DNA of 62,797 bases from Oscillatoriales cyanobacterium. GTDB taxonomy: Bacteria; Cyanobacteriota; Cyanobacteriia; Cyanobacteriales; Laspinemataceae. Positions 46,610 through 56,864 of this stretch are shown here, one piece after another; the stretch's first letter is position 1; each line of letters starts with the position of its first letter. The notes beneath the pieces were generated by a model. It was given only the letters and a program-made list of their open reading frames with translations, was not told the DNA's origin and did no database searches. The translations under genes and the position numbers were made by a program. The stretch is taken from contig JAABRM010000043.1 in NCBI GenBank assembly GCA_011390955.1, forward strand, positions 1 to 62,797, read 5' to 3'.

Positions 46610-48241
46610 ATGCTAATCACTGACAAAATTCTCTTTAATTATCAACGCTGCCAAAGAAAATCATATCTGAATCTTTATGGCAATCCCAGCGAACAGTCGC
46701 CCCTAAGCGATCTGATGGAAAAAATCCATCAAGATAGCTATGCTTACCGCCAAACCATCTTGGATCGATTGGCTTATCAAGAACCCTTGTATCGACCGGG
46801 GGACTGGTCTACCGGCGCCCAGGCTACCTTAGAGTTAATGAAACAAGGGGTTGATTGCATTGCTAACGGGGTGCTGTTAGTGGACGCCCACCCATTCCCG
46901 CAAGTTTCGGCTTTATCCTCCGTTGCCGAAGCGATCGATTTTTCTGGTCAGGAAATGCCGATTTGGTTGTTGGGAGATTTGGACGGCGTGACTTTAGTCA
47001 GTTTTCCCAGCTTATTAGTGAAAAAAACCGGCGTTTCGCAATTGGGAGATTGGTATTATCAACCCATTGATATTAAATTTAGCAAACGGCCCAAGCGAGA
47101 TTATCAAATGATTGGCGCTTTTCATGCCCAGTTGTTAGCCGCCATTCAAGGTTTATTGCCCGATTCAGGTTTAATTTTACGGGATAAAGGACATTATTTT
47201 GTAGATGTAACCAAATGGCTGAACCTGATGCAGCAAACTTTTTTCGATTGTTTGCTTATGCTGCAAAACCGCACCGAACCGGAAGTTTTTATCAGCCGTC
47301 ACCCTTGCGAAACTTGCCAATGGTATGACAGTTGTTATGCGATCGCCTCAGCAACTCGTCACCTTTCTTTATTGCCCGGAGTCACTGCTACTCGTTATCA
47401 TGCTTTAAAGCAACTCAATATTACCACATGGGAAGCTTTGGCCGCCGCAAATCCCGTTGATTTGATTCCTTATTTTGAAGCAACTTGTCAGAGTCATCCG
47501 GTTGAACAAGTGACTCAAGCAATTGTTTTACAAGCCCAAGCTTCTCTCCAAAATCGGGCGATCGCTTTGCCCACCGCCGAAAAACAATCTAATTCTTTTG
47601 GCTTGGAACAATTGCCCGTCGCCCCGATTGAATTATATTTTGATATTGAAGCCCAACCGGAGCTAAATTTATCCTTTTTACATGGAGTTTTAAAAGTCGA
47701 TCGCACCCAAACCACTCCAGATAATCAACCCCTAGAAACCTTTCACTATTTCCTCGCCAAAAACCCGGAAGATGAAGGCTTAATGTGGGAAAACTTTTTA
47801 CAATTTGTGTGGGAATATCCCACCGCCCCGATTTTTCATTTTTGTCCTTATGAAGCCCAAGAAATTAAAAATCTGGCCAAACGATATCGCACTCCTGCCA
47901 GCCGCTGGCGACCCATTATCCCTCGCTTAATTGATGTTCATGCCCTCGTCACTCATAATGTAGTTATGCCCGTAGAAAGTTACTCCCTAAAAGCGATCGC
48001 TCGTTCTCTGGGTTTCCAATGGCGCGATCCAGCAGCCAGTGGCGCACAATGTATTGTTTGGTACGATCTATGGTTAAAAACTCACGCCGAAATTACCGAT
48101 AATTCTTCCTTAGAAAATACCAGCAATCAATCCAGCCATGAATCTCAAAATGAATATTTAGCATCCATTCTGACTTACAATGAAGATGACTGCCGAGCCA
48201 CTTATATTGTTAAAGATTGGCTGGTAAATTTTTTAAGTTAG
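46610..48241 (+). CDS. TM0106-family RecB-like nuclease with RNase H-type C-terminus
   Basis: 543 residues from ATG 46610 (MLITDKILFNYQRCQRKSYL); an upstream start at 46451 adds a stretch not seen in the family. The N-terminal part has the RecB-type pattern of TM0106 proteins with a CETCQWYDSCYAIA cysteine motif, typical of Fe-S RecB-like nucleases. The C-terminal half (ELYFDIEAQPE ... YNEDDCRATYIVKDWL) is a 3'-5' exonuclease fold with the usual acidic residues. Expected to act on DNA in repair or recombination. No associated genes nearby. Confidence 0.8.
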   Translation: MLITDKILFNYQRCQRKSYLNLYGNPSEQSPLSDLMEKIHQDSYAYRQTILDRLAYQEPLYRPGDWSTGAQATLELMKQGVDCIANGVLLVDAHPFPQVSALSSVAEAIDFSGQEMPIWLLGDLDGVTLVSFPSLLVKKTGVSQLGDWYYQPIDIKFSKRPKRDYQMIGAFHAQLLAAIQGLLPDSGLILRDKGHYFVDVTKWLNLMQQTFFDCLLMLQNRTEPEVFISRHPCETCQWYDSCYAIASATRHLSLLPGVTATRYHALKQLNITTWEALAAANPVDLIPYFEATCQSHPVEQVTQAIVLQAQASLQNRAIALPTAEKQSNSFGLEQLPVAPIELYFDIEAQPELNLSFLHGVLKVDRTQTTPDNQPLETFHYFLAKNPEDEGLMWENFLQFVWEYPTAPIFHFCPYEAQEIKNLAKRYRTPASRWRPIIPRLIDVHALVTHNVVMPVESYSLKAIARSLGFQWRDPAASGAQCIVWYDLWLKTHAEITDNSSLENTSNQSSHESQNEYLASILTYNEDDCRATYIVKDWLVNFLS

Positions 48242-48245
48242 TTGT

Positions 48246-48350
48246 TTGTTGTTTGTTGTTTGTTGTTTGTTGATTGTTGGTGGTTGGTGGTTGTTTGTTG
48301 ATTGTTGATTGTTGATTGTTGGTGGTTGGTTGTTGGTTGTTGGTTGTTGC
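48246..48350. repeat. Heptamer-like GTTTGTT / GTTGATTG tandem array
   Basis: Tandem GTTTGTT units at 48240-48270 followed by GATTGTTGGTGGTTG and GGTTGTT units. Same repeat class as 33516-33816. It lies between the RecB-like gene and the phytase-like gene. Confidence 0.88.
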
Positions 48351-48423
48351 GGATATCTGTTTATTAGATGGCTAATAAAATTGAAAGAATAACCAAAAAT
48401 AGTTAACGGGAGGTAAAAATAAA

Positions 48424-49563
48424 TTGAATCATCAAATATTTTTTTTGGGCAGCTTGCTTCTGACCCTAATTTCTTGTACCCCAGAACCATCAAACTCATC
48501 AAACGTTATTCCCCAAAACCCGCAAATATCAGAAGAAATTACCCCGAACCCATCGGTAGAGTTTATCGGCGAAGCAAGATTGCCCACGGGTTTAATCTAT
48601 GAAAATACAGAATTTGGCGGTCTTTCTGGAATTACTTATGATGCTAATATTCAAAAATATTATGCCATTTCTGACGATCGCAGTCAAAAAGCACCGGCTC
48701 GGTTTTATGGGCTGAAAATCGACTTTAACCCCGTGCGGTTATTGCCAGAAATTACCGTGACAACTTTATCGAATGAAGCCCAAGAAAACTTTGCCCCAGG
48801 AACATTAGATCCAGAGGGAATTGCTTTAACTAATCAACAAACTTTCTGGATTTCATCGGAAGGCGATCGCCGTGGACAAATACCACCTTGGATCAAAGAA
48901 TTTTCTTGGGAAGGTAAACATATCAAAAATTTACCTATTCCCGAAAAATATATCCCTGATGCTCAAAATACCAAAGGCGTCCGCGATAATTTATCCTTGG
49001 AAAGTTTAACGATTACCCCAGATAACCAATGGTTATTTACCGCCACAGAAAATGCCCTAATCCAAGATGGAATTACGGCAACCCTTAACCAAGGCAGTCC
49101 TAGCCGCATCTTACAATATAATTTGCTCGCAGGAAAGCCGGAAAAAGAATTTCTTTATGTGACGGAACCTGTCGCCGATGCCCCAAAACCCCCAGAGAGT
49201 TTGCACAATAATGGTCTAGTGGAATTATTGGCGATCGATGAAACTAATTTACTGAGTTTAGAGCGCTCTTATTCTAATGGCATTGGGAATACAATTTTAC
49301 TCTTTGAAGTGTCTTTAGGGAATGCCAGCAATATTCAAACAATCGATCGTCTCAGGTCGGTAGATATTAGTCAAATTAAACCGGCGGAAAAACGACTTTT
49401 ATTAGATTTGCGATCGCTCAATATTCCCCTGGATAATATAGAAGCCATGACCTTTGGCCCAATTTTACCCGATGGCAGGCGATCGCTCCTCTTAATGAGC
49501 GACAACAACTTTAATCCCCTTCAGGTTACACAAATCTTAGTTTTTGCCCTGAGCGATCGGTAG
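48424..49563 (+). CDS. Phytase-like (PF13449-type) esterase lipoprotein
   Basis: 379 residues. TTG start with GGGAGG about 10 nt upstream. Lipobox LTLISC gives an exported lipoprotein. The rest is a beta-propeller-like protein of the phytase-like family: FGGLSGITYDANIQKYYAIS, DPEGIALTNQQTFWISSEGD, DNLSLESLTITPDNQWLFTA, ETNLLSLERSYSNG and IEAMTFGPILPDGRRSLLLM. Family members bind calcium and hydrolyse phosphate esters in some cases; activity here is inferred only. Confidence 0.87.
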   Translation: MNHQIFFLGSLLLTLISCTPEPSNSSNVIPQNPQISEEITPNPSVEFIGEARLPTGLIYENTEFGGLSGITYDANIQKYYAISDDRSQKAPARFYGLKIDFNPVRLLPEITVTTLSNEAQENFAPGTLDPEGIALTNQQTFWISSEGDRRGQIPPWIKEFSWEGKHIKNLPIPEKYIPDAQNTKGVRDNLSLESLTITPDNQWLFTATENALIQDGITATLNQGSPSRILQYNLLAGKPEKEFLYVTEPVADAPKPPESLHNNGLVELLAIDETNLLSLERSYSNGIGNTILLFEVSLGNASNIQTIDRLRSVDISQIKPAEKRLLLDLRSLNIPLDNIEAMTFGPILPDGRRSLLLMSDNNFNPLQVTQILVFALSDR

Positions 49564-49599
49564 CAGAGGGGCTCTTGTGCGGAGGGGCAGGGTCAAACA

Positions 49600-49700
49600 A
49601 TTAACAATTAACAATTGACAATTATCAATTATCAATTATCAATTATCAATTATCAATTATTCCCTACACCCTACACCGATGGCGGCCCCACACCCTCCCC
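49600..49700. repeat. Composite AATTATC / GATGGCGGCC repeat
   Basis: AACAATTAACAATTAACAATT followed by about six AATTATC heptamers, then CCCTACACC and GATGGCGGCC. The same composite occurs at 55845-55945 and, in part, 33822-33935. Confidence 0.85.
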
Positions 49701-49790
49701 ATTGCCCAAAAAACAGAAGCGAAAAAAATTTTTTGCCAAAGGGGTTGACAAATCAAAAAACATCTGCAATGATACTAAAGGCTTGAGCAA

Positions 49791-49864
49791 GGGACTGTAG
49801 TTCAATTGGTTAGAGCACCGCCCTGTCACGGCGGAAGTTGCGGGTTCGAGCCCCGTCAGTCCCG
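49791..49864 (+). tRNA. tRNA-Asp (GTC)
   Basis: 74 nt. Acceptor GGGACTG pairs with CAGTCCC; anticodon arm CCGCC-CTGTCAC-GGCGG with anticodon GTC; T arm GCGGG-TTCGAGC-CCCGT. The D-arm bears GGTTAGA. No CCA in the DNA, as usual in cyanobacteria. It is followed by short repeats and then gltX. Confidence 0.97.
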
Positions 49865-50002
49865 TTCTAATCTAACTCTTAAAGAGTGAAATTTTTAGGT
49901 CAGGGTGATTATATCAAACTATTTGATATATTTTCACCTTTTTTTTCACTCAAGTAGATTTTTGGCTGGGATCAGAGATAAACCGAAACCACGATATATC
50001 AA

Positions 50003-50031
50003 GGGTTAGAACCCCTTCAGTCCCGTTCTAA
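50003..50031 (+). repeat. Imperfect duplicate of the tRNA-Asp 3' end
   Basis: 29 nt with only three mismatches to the T-arm and 3' end of the tRNA plus five bases downstream (compare 49842-49870), 161 bp apart. This is the form of an attachment-site pair or a scar of an excised element; no integrase lies between or near. Confidence 0.8.
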
Positions 50032-50070
50032 GGTAAGATAAGTAGTCTATCTTATTCAGAGAGTAATAAA

Positions 50071-52245
50071 GTGACTGTTAGAGTTCGGATTGCTCCCAGT
50101 CCCACTGGGAATTTACACATCGGCACAGCGAGAACTGCTGTATTTAACTGGCTGTTTGCCCGCCATCATGGTGGTCAGTTTATTTTGCGGATTGAAGATA
50201 CCGATACGGAGCGATCGCGCCCGGAATATACCCAGAACATTCTCGATGGACTCACTTGGCTGGGTTTAACCTGGGATGAAGGGCCGTTCTTTCAGTCGGA
50301 ACGATTAGATTTATATCGGGATGGGATTAAAACCCTTCTGGATCGGGGTCTAGCCTACAAGTGCTACTGCACCCCGGAAGAACTCGATCGAATGCGATCG
50401 GCGCAAGTCGCTGCCGGAGAAGCCCCTCGGTATGACAACCGCCACCGGAATTTGACCCGCCAACAACGGGCGGATTTTGAAGCGGAAGGACGCACGGCGG
50501 TGATTCGCTTTAAAATCGACGACGATCGCACGATTCGTTGGCATGACCTAGTACGAGGTCAGGTCGTCTGGAAAGCCAGTGACCTTGGTGGCGATATGGT
50601 AATTGCTCGCGCTGCCACCGCTAGTGATATCGGGCAACCGCTCTATAATTTCGCCGTGGTCGTGGATGACATGGATATGAAAATTACCCATGTGATTCGC
50701 GGAGAAGACCACATTGCCAACACCGCCAAACAAATTTTGCTTTACGAAGCATTTGGGGCAACGGTGCCACAGTTTTCTCATACCCCCCTGATTCTCAATC
50801 AATCAGGGCAAAAACTCTCAAAACGCGATGGGGTGACATCGATCGCCGACTTTCAGGCGATGGGTTTCACCGCTGAGGGGTTGGTCAATTATATGACCTT
50901 GCTGGGATGGTCGCCCCCGGATAACCAAGAAATTTTTACTCTGCCAGAAGCAGCCACCAAGTTTAGCTTTGAACGAGTCAATAAAGCCGGGGCTAAGTTT
51001 GACTGGGATAAGCTGGATTGGATTAATAGTCAATATCTCCATGCTATGCCAGTAGAGAAATTAACCGATTTGTTAATTCCTTACTGGCAGGAAGCTGGAT
51101 ATGCCTTCGATCCGGTAGGCGATCGCCCCTGGTTAGAAAAACTAGCCGCCCTGATTGGCCCTAGTCTGACTCGCCTCAAAGATAGCGTAGAAATGAGTCG
51201 GATGTTTTTCGTCGAGTCCGTTGAACTGAACGAAGAAGCCCAACAACAACTAGAGCAACCGGGCGCGATCGAGGCAGTCAACGCTATACTAGAATCGCTG
51301 GATCTGGCTCAACCTTGGACCGATGACCTAGCCCAAGATATTATCAAGCGCGTCACCAAAGAGCAAAAAGTCAAAAAAGGATTGGTGATGCGATCGCTGC
51401 GAGTTGCCCTCACCGGGGAAGTTCACGGCCCTGACCTGATCCAATCTTGGGGACTACTCCACCAAAAAGGCTTAGATCGAACCCGCTTGGCAACAGTCTT
51501 AAAGGTTGATCCAACAGAAGTCAATCCCGTAATGGAAAATCCTTCTGTGGCAGAAGCCGAAAACAACTCCCAAACTGAGACAGTTCCAGAAAACTCTGTT
51601 GCAGATAACCTCATCACTGAGGTTGAGGTCGCAAGCCCTGCGATCGCATCTGCGACCCCTGAAGTAGCGGAAACATTCCCTGCTCCAGAAATATCTAGAC
51701 AACAAGCAGAATTGGCCGAAACTCCTAGCGAAGAAATCTCTGACCAACAGGAACCAGAATTGGCCGAAAATGCTACCCCGGAAACACCTAAAGAGGAAGA
51801 AGTCGTGGCTGAAACTCCTACCCCGGAAACACCTAAAGAAGAAGTTGAATCATCTGGCTTTGAAGCATCAGCATCTATGGATGAATTCACCGCTTCCCCA
51901 CCATCCGCATCTCAAGATCAAATCAAAAAGATCGGCCAAACCATCGTCGAGGTTTTATCAAATCTACCTGGTTATGTCACCACCTTTTTTGGTGAATACC
52001 AAAAGCCACTAATTACCATTGGTTTAATTGTCGTCGCATTAGTCAGCATCAAAGTTTTGGTCGCTGTCCTAAATGTGTTCAACACCATTCCCTTGGTAGC
52101 TCCAACCCTGGAACTGGTTGGCGTGGCCTACTCACTGTGGTTTGTTTATCGTTACTTACTCAAATCATCTACCCGCCAAGAATTATCAGATCGGATAACC
52201 TCTTTCATCGAACAAATTGCTGGCCAAAATTCCTCAAACTCCTAA
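50071..52245 (+). CDS. gltX: Glutamyl-tRNA synthetase fused to a CAAD membrane domain
   Basis: 724 residues from GTG 50071. Residues 1-480 are a class I GluRS: HIGT at 17-20 (HIGH), [10 protein letters not shown], and KLSKRDG at ~249 (KMSKS). It charges tRNA-Glu, needed for protein and, in cyanobacteria, tetrapyrrole synthesis. A disordered Pro/Glu-rich linker (TPETPKEEE repeats) spans ~490-610. The end (~620-724) is a CAAD domain with two predicted membrane helices ([38 protein letters not shown]), which anchors such synthetases to thylakoids. Confidence 0.95.
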   Translation: MTVRVRIAPSPTGNLHIGTARTAVFNWLFARHHGGQFILRIEDTDTERSRPEYTQNILDGLTWLGLTWDEGPFFQSERLDLYRDGIKTLLDRGLAYKCYCTPEELDRMRSAQVAAGEAPRYDNRHRNLTRQQRADFEAEGRTAVIRFKIDDDRTIRWHDLVRGQVVWKASDLGGDMVIARAATASDIGQPLYNFAVVVDDMDMKITHVIRGEDHIANTAKQILLYEAFGATVPQFSHTPLILNQSGQKLSKRDGVTSIADFQAMGFTAEGLVNYMTLLGWSPPDNQEIFTLPEAATKFSFERVNKAGAKFDWDKLDWINSQYLHAMPVEKLTDLLIPYWQEAGYAFDPVGDRPWLEKLAALIGPSLTRLKDSVEMSRMFFVESVELNEEAQQQLEQPGAIEAVNAILESLDLAQPWTDDLAQDIIKRVTKEQKVKKGLVMRSLRVALTGEVHGPDLIQSWGLLHQKGLDRTRLATVLKVDPTEVNPVMENPSVAEAENNSQTETVPENSVADNLITEVEVASPAIASATPEVAETFPAPEISRQQAELAETPSEEISDQQEPELAENATPETPKEEEVVAETPTPETPKEEVESSGFEASASMDEFTASPPSASQDQIKKIGQTIVEVLSNLPGYVTTFFGEYQKPLITIGLIVVALVSIKVLVAVLNVFNTIPLVAPTLELVGVAYSLWFVYRYLLKSSTRQELSDRITSFIEQIAGQNSSNS

Positions 52246-52519
52246 TTATCGGAATTGTTTTGAGGCGGTCAATAATTCAGCAAAAATTGTCGTTATTGTC
52301 GTTGTTGTTCTGGTCTGTTTCATTACAGGTGATGTCATTCATCACCCGATCCACCCCGGTTCATAGAAACCAAATCTAAATGTTTAGGCTTTGAGGGGAA
52401 AAGCCTAAACATTTGTATCATCCCCTTTCATCTCAGTGAAGATCCAATCGTCGCAATGAGCATGGACAATCGAATGCGACATGACCACCTCAGTGTACAA
52501 ACATAGACCATTATCGTTA

Positions 52520-52546
52520 ATATGGGCGCACACCCGTGCGCCCATA
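52520..52546. promoter_or_regulatory. Strong hairpin just upstream of a gene start
   Basis: ATATGGGCGCACACCCGTGCGCCCATAT folds into a near-perfect stem of about 12 bp. It ends 7 nt before ATG 52553 and could mask that start or be a dispersed repeat. Confidence 0.4.
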
Positions 52547-52552
52547 TTAGCA

Positions 52553-53083
52553 ATGACCCTAATCCTAATTGTGTATGGCTTCTGGCACACGCCAGCCGGT
52601 CAAACACAAACAGCTTTAGCCCAAGAAACGACCAAAAAACCCCGTGAAGATCCGAGAAATTTGGGCATCTTTGAAAATATCACCATTAGCCCTCGGTTTT
52701 CTCCAGATCCGATTATCATTCGAGGGATTAGTGGTGGTTCAATTCCTGCCGCTAGAATAGCGGGTCGCGACCAGTCAATCACCGGTCCTTGTGTCGGGTT
52801 GATTGATGAAGAACCGGATCACCGTTTAGAATTAACCTCATTTTTCAACTATCTTAGTCTTCAGGTAGAAAGCGCACAAGATACCACTTTAGTGATCCGT
52901 GGTCCCGGTGGTAGTTGGTGTAATGATGATTTTGAAGGGAATAAAAATCCCGGAATTGCTGGTCAATGGCAAAAAGGCATTTATGAAGTTTGGATCGGTT
53001 CTTACACCTCCGAACAATACCATCCATATACGATCGGAATTACTGGCGCCCCACTGCTCAACCCGGCTCCCTTTGGGCGATAA
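52553..53083 (+). CDS. Secreted hypothetical protein with PPC-like beta domain
   Basis: 176 residues from ATG 52553, which starts a clean signal peptide (MTLILIVYGFWHTPAGQTQ ... ALAQE); the longer frame from 52481 puts 24 polar residues in front of it. The mature part has PIIIRGISGGSIPAARIAG, GPCVGLIDEEPDHRLEL, and TTLVIRGPGGSWCNDDFEGN, which resembles the pre-peptidase C-terminal (PPC-like) beta-sandwich that follows secreted proteases. No catalytic domain is present. Two Cys could form a disulphide. Function unknown. Confidence 0.75.
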   Translation: MTLILIVYGFWHTPAGQTQTALAQETTKKPREDPRNLGIFENITISPRFSPDPIIIRGISGGSIPAARIAGRDQSITGPCVGLIDEEPDHRLELTSFFNYLSLQVESAQDTTLVIRGPGGSWCNDDFEGNKNPGIAGQWQKGIYEVWIGSYTSEQYHPYTIGITGAPLLNPAPFGR

Positions 53084-53940
53084 TCTCAAGAATTCGGCGC
53101 TGATTGTTCTGCGTTCTGAATTTTTTGGATAATTTTTAAGTAGTCGGGCAGAAATAAATGCACCACATACCATATCAGAAAAAACCTGTCATTCCCGCGC
53201 AGGCGGGAATCCAAAGCCTATCAGCGGGGAACGAAAAGTGCAATTAATTATGTTCACCTACTTATTTTTCTATGTAAGTTGCAAATTACTTATATGATAC
53301 TTTTTAGTAAGTCTTGTATATATTACGACTAATTTGAGGATCAAACGTTAAATCATCTCAGACATTGGCGACGATTCACCGAATATATCATCGGCAAAAT
53401 GTATTATATGGTTATGAAAAAAACTTGGCGTTTGCCTAGATGTTTTCGGGAATAGATGACTTACGCATAAACGCTATCTGTAGGGTGTGTTAGCGAATCT
53501 TAACGCACCAAGACGCCAGATATAGAGTCGTTGCGTAAGTCCTAGAATAGATCGGACCAGTCCCGACCATTAATCAGTAATTTTCCCAGATATCCTGGAT
53601 AATATAGGCAAAATAATCGCCATAAGCCATCATCCCCGGTTTGGCAGCGGTTTCTGGGGCTAATTTCAGTTGAGTGTATGACAATGGAGAAAAAAAATAG
53701 CACAAAATAGGACAAAGCAGTTGCCCTAAGTATGAGAATTACGTTAAATTATATTAAGATTTAGCCGGGAACTTGTAACGGATGCAAGTCCCTACACCCG
53801 ACGATCGCCGAATCGAGGCGAATCGCGCCAAAATGCCATGTTGTCAGGGTGACATAAATTCTCATTTACGAATTTGGTTAAAAACCCGACCGGATCAAAA
53901 AAAACTAGCTGTTCTACTTTGTATATAGAGACCATCGCTT
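53084..53940. other. Long intergenic region upstream of ftsH
   Basis: About 860 bp without a gene. It holds a TCATTCCCGCGCAGGCGGGA repeat at 53189-53208, a MITE-like element at 53458-53541, and AT-rich sequence. The segment 53760-53860 has some short palindromic pieces (CGATCGCCGAATCGAGGCGA) but I cannot match it to a known riboswitch. Confidence 0.6.
53458..53541. mobile_element. MITE-like element with ACTTACGCA ends
   Basis: 84 bp between GACTTACGCA and TGCGTAAGTC perfect inverted ends, with an internal GTAGGGTGTGTTAGCG repeat. No target duplication is certain. ACTTACGCA-ended elements recur in cyanobacterial genomes. Confidence 0.65.
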
Positions 53941-55827
53941 ATGAAAGCTTCCTGGAGAATCATCTTACTTTGGGCATTACCTGCATTAGTCATTGGATTT
54001 TTTGTGTGGCAAAGCGCATTTGCTCCAAGTAGCGCTGAGTTGACGCAAAATACCGCCAGTGCGCGGATGAGCTATGGCCGATTTTTAGAATATCTGGACG
54101 TGGGTCGAGTCACCAGTGTCGATCTATTTGACAGCGGTCGCACCGCTATTGTTGAAGCGGTCGATCCAGATTTAGATAACCGAGTTCAGCGTTTCCGGGT
54201 GGACTTACCGGGGAATGCGCCCGAACTGATTAGCCGTCTGCGAGAATCGGAAATTAGTTTTGATATTCATCCGATGTCTAACAATGGCGCAATTTTAGGC
54301 ATTTTAGGCAATTTAATTTTCCCCGTTTTGTTAATCGCTGGATTGTTCTTCCTATTTCGTCGTTCCAATGGCGTTCCTGGCGGCCCAGGTCAAGCCATGA
54401 ACTTTGCTAAATCTAAGGCACGGTTCCAAATGGAAGCCAAAACCGGCGTGATGTTTGATGATGTGGCCGGAATTGAAGAAGCCAAAGAAGAACTCCAGGA
54501 AGTGGTGACTTTTCTGAAAAAGCCCGAACGGTTTACGGCAGTGGGCGCTCGCATTCCCAAAGGGGTGCTGTTAGTTGGCCCGCCGGGAACTGGGAAAACT
54601 CTGTTGGCTAAGGCGATCGCTGGTGAAGCTGGTGTACCTTTCTTCAGCATTTCTGGTTCTGAATTCGTGGAAATGTTTGTGGGGGTTGGCGCTTCTCGCG
54701 TCCGTGACCTGTTCAAGAAAGCCAAAGAAAATGCTCCTTGCATCATCTTTATTGATGAAATTGACGCCGTAGGTCGTCAACGGGGTGCAGGTATTGGCGG
54801 TGGTAACGACGAACGGGAACAAACCCTCAACCAGTTACTTACGGAAATGGATGGGTTTGAAGGCAATACCGGCATTATTATTATTGCCGCTACCAACCGT
54901 CCCGATGTTCTGGATTCGGCTTTATTGCGTCCGGGTCGTTTTGACCGTCAAGTTACTGTGGATGCCCCAGATATTAAGGGTCGCTTAGAAATCTTGGATG
55001 TCCATGCTCGGAATAAGAAACTGTCCGATGAAATTTCTTTAGAGGCGATCGCGCGTCGGACTCCTGGTTTTACGGGTGCTGACCTGGCTAACCTGCTCAA
55101 CGAAGCCGCCATTCTCACCGCCCGTCGCCGCAAAGAAGCGATTACCATGCTGGAAATCGATGATGCCGTCGATCGCGTCATCGCCGGGATGGAAGGGACT
55201 CCCCTAGTGGACAGCAAGAGCAAGCGCTTGATTGCTTATCACGAAGTTGGACACGCGATCGTGGGCACCTTAGTCAAAAATCACGACCCCGTACAAAAAG
55301 TCACTTTAATTCCTCGCGGTCAAGCCCAAGGTCTGACCTGGTTCACCCCTGGGGAAGAGCAGTTTCTCATTTCCAAGTCTCAACTCATGGCTCGGATCAT
55401 GGGTGCTCTGGGCGGTCGGGTCGCCGAACAAGTCATCTTTGGCGATGCGGAAGTCACCACCGGCGCCGGAAATGACCTGCAACAAGTCACCGGAATGGCT
55501 CGCCAAATGGTCACTCGCTTCGGGATGTCGGATTTAGGACCCTTATCTTTAGAAACCCAACAAGGTGAAGTGTTCTTAGGTCGGGACTTAATGACCCGTT
55601 CGGAATACTCTGAGGAAATTGCCGCCCGCATTGATGCTCAGGTGCGAAGCATTGTCGAACATTGCTACGACATGACCACCAAAATCATCAAAGAAAACCG
55701 GATGGTCATGGATCGCTTAGTGGATTTATTGGTGGAAAAAGAAACCATTGACGGTGAAGAATTCCGTCAAATCGTGGCTGAATACACCAATGTTCCCGAA
55801 AAAGAGCAGTTTGTGCCTCAACTGTAG
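53941..55827 (+). CDS. ftsH: ATP-dependent zinc metalloprotease FtsH (FtsH2-like)
   Basis: 628 residues. Two N-terminal membrane helices (~7-25 and ~112-132: [15 protein letters not shown]), AAA+ domain with Walker [18 protein letters not shown] (~218), Walker [13 protein letters not shown] (~270), second region of homology [20 protein letters not shown], and the zinc site HEVGHAI (~438). Sequence throughout follows cyanobacterial FtsH2 (slr0228 type), the protease that removes damaged D1 in photosystem II repair with FtsH3. Ends [11 protein letters not shown]. Own transcript after a long non-coding region. Confidence 0.96.
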   Translation: MKASWRIILLWALPALVIGFFVWQSAFAPSSAELTQNTASARMSYGRFLEYLDVGRVTSVDLFDSGRTAIVEAVDPDLDNRVQRFRVDLPGNAPELISRLRESEISFDIHPMSNNGAILGILGNLIFPVLLIAGLFFLFRRSNGVPGGPGQAMNFAKSKARFQMEAKTGVMFDDVAGIEEAKEELQEVVTFLKKPERFTAVGARIPKGVLLVGPPGTGKTLLAKAIAGEAGVPFFSISGSEFVEMFVGVGASRVRDLFKKAKENAPCIIFIDEIDAVGRQRGAGIGGGNDEREQTLNQLLTEMDGFEGNTGIIIIAATNRPDVLDSALLRPGRFDRQVTVDAPDIKGRLEILDVHARNKKLSDEISLEAIARRTPGFTGADLANLLNEAAILTARRRKEAITMLEIDDAVDRVIAGMEGTPLVDSKSKRLIAYHEVGHAIVGTLVKNHDPVQKVTLIPRGQAQGLTWFTPGEEQFLISKSQLMARIMGALGGRVAEQVIFGDAEVTTGAGNDLQQVTGMARQMVTRFGMSDLGPLSLETQQGEVFLGRDLMTRSEYSEEIAARIDAQVRSIVEHCYDMTTKIIKENRMVMDRLVDLLVEKETIDGEEFRQIVAEYTNVPEKEQFVPQL

Positions 55828-55844
55828 AGTAGCAGAGAGGCAGA

Positions 55845-55945
55845 GGAGCAGAGGGAATAATTGATAATTGATAATTGATAATTGATAATTATTAATTATC
55901 AATTATCAATTGTTAATTGTTTCCCGATGGCGGCCCTACACCCCA
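55845..55945. repeat. Composite AATTGAT repeat with inverted halves and GATGGCGGCC
   Basis: Four to five AATTGAT units run into their complement AATTATCAATTATCAATTG, so the array can form a long hairpin right after ftsH; GATGGCGGCCCTACACCCC follows. The hairpin could also stop transcription of ftsH. Confidence 0.8.
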
Positions 55946-55951
55946 AAAACA

Positions 55952-56452
55952 TTAATCTGATTCAGTCGCGTGAATGCCTTGGACAACTAAGACTGAGCAA
56001 GTTGCATGATGCGTCACATAAGTGCTGACACTGCCGAGTAAGATTTCTTTCAGTCCTCGACGACCTCTCCGACCCAAGACAATTAAATCCGCTTGCCATT
56101 CGGCGGCCAGTTGACAAATTAAGGATTCGGCAGACCCCACATCATATCTAAATTCCGCTTCAATGCCTTGGGCTTCTGCCTTTTGCCGATACGTTTGAAA
56201 CTCTTTTTTTACTCCCTGGATTTCGGCTTGAAAACTTTCATGTTGCATTTTTTGCAGGGTTTTTCCGGCAGCGAGATCCAAGCCCACCCCCGTGCCCAAA
56301 ATGGGAGCCACTTCTCCCTGTCCTTGGATGTTAATCACATGAAATACCATCAGTTGCGCCCCCTCTTTTTTGGCTAAATCGAGCGCTTGGTTGAAGACCA
56401 GGGGTGATTGTTGTGAGTGGTCGATCGCGACGAGAATTTTGTGAAAGCCCAT
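55952..56452 (-). CDS. Universal stress protein (UspA family)
   Basis: 166 residues, one Usp domain. N-terminal KILVAIDHSQQS and the ATP-binding signature GRRGRRGLKEILLGSVSTYV (G-2x-G-9x-GS) are intact, so nucleotide binding is likely. Middle segment GTGVGLDLAAGKTLQKM is a Gly/Ala-rich insert. Converges on ftsH. Stress role inferred from the family. Confidence 0.92.
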   Translation of the reverse strand: MGFHKILVAIDHSQQSPLVFNQALDLAKKEGAQLMVFHVINIQGQGEVAPILGTGVGLDLAAGKTLQKMQHESFQAEIQGVKKEFQTYRQKAEAQGIEAEFRYDVGSAESLICQLAAEWQADLIVLGRRGRRGLKEILLGSVSTYVTHHATCSVLVVQGIHATESD

Positions 56453-56765
56453 TATGTTTGATCCCCAATGAGAGATGTCAATCTATAGATTAACTCTGAT
56501 GGTTAATTTTTCATCACTTGGCGGATATGGAATTGGGGAAGAGAGAAAGAAACCACAAAGACACCAAGGACACCAAGGAAGTTAATTATCTTTGCTATTT
56601 TTGCTCTTTGTGTCCTTTGTGGTGCAAGTTTATATGATGATATTTATGATGATATTATGGATTTTTGCCAGTTTTTTGAAAGAACGATTAAAATTATCAG
56701 ATTATTCAATCGAGAAGGTTTGGGTGAATGATGAGAAATGTAAAAGAGCTTATGATAGTAAGACA

Positions 56766-56864
56766 GGTGAAACTAATCGTTTAGCGGCTATTTATCAGGA
56801 AAATCTTTAACAATGAGGTGGCAATGACTGAATTACTTGAACGGGCGATCGCCCAATTAAAAAC
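56766..56864. repeat. Direct repeat, left copy, before hicAB
   Basis: Nearly identical over ~95 bp to 57622-57720 (offset 856 bp): GGTGAAACTAATCGTTTAGC ... CTTGAACGGGCGATCGC. Contains the end of a small frame (ETNRLAAIYQENL) and the first codons of an antitoxin (MTELLERAIAQ). Confidence 0.9.

Noticed and set aside
53760-53860. Riboswitch-like sequence in the ftsH leader
   Set aside because: Short palindromic pieces are present but I could not match a known aptamer core, so no call was made.
56592-56810. 72-residue hydrophobic frame
   Set aside because: It joins a repeat-derived segment to the end of the broken small gene; another frame of the same DNA looks more gene-like, so neither is called.
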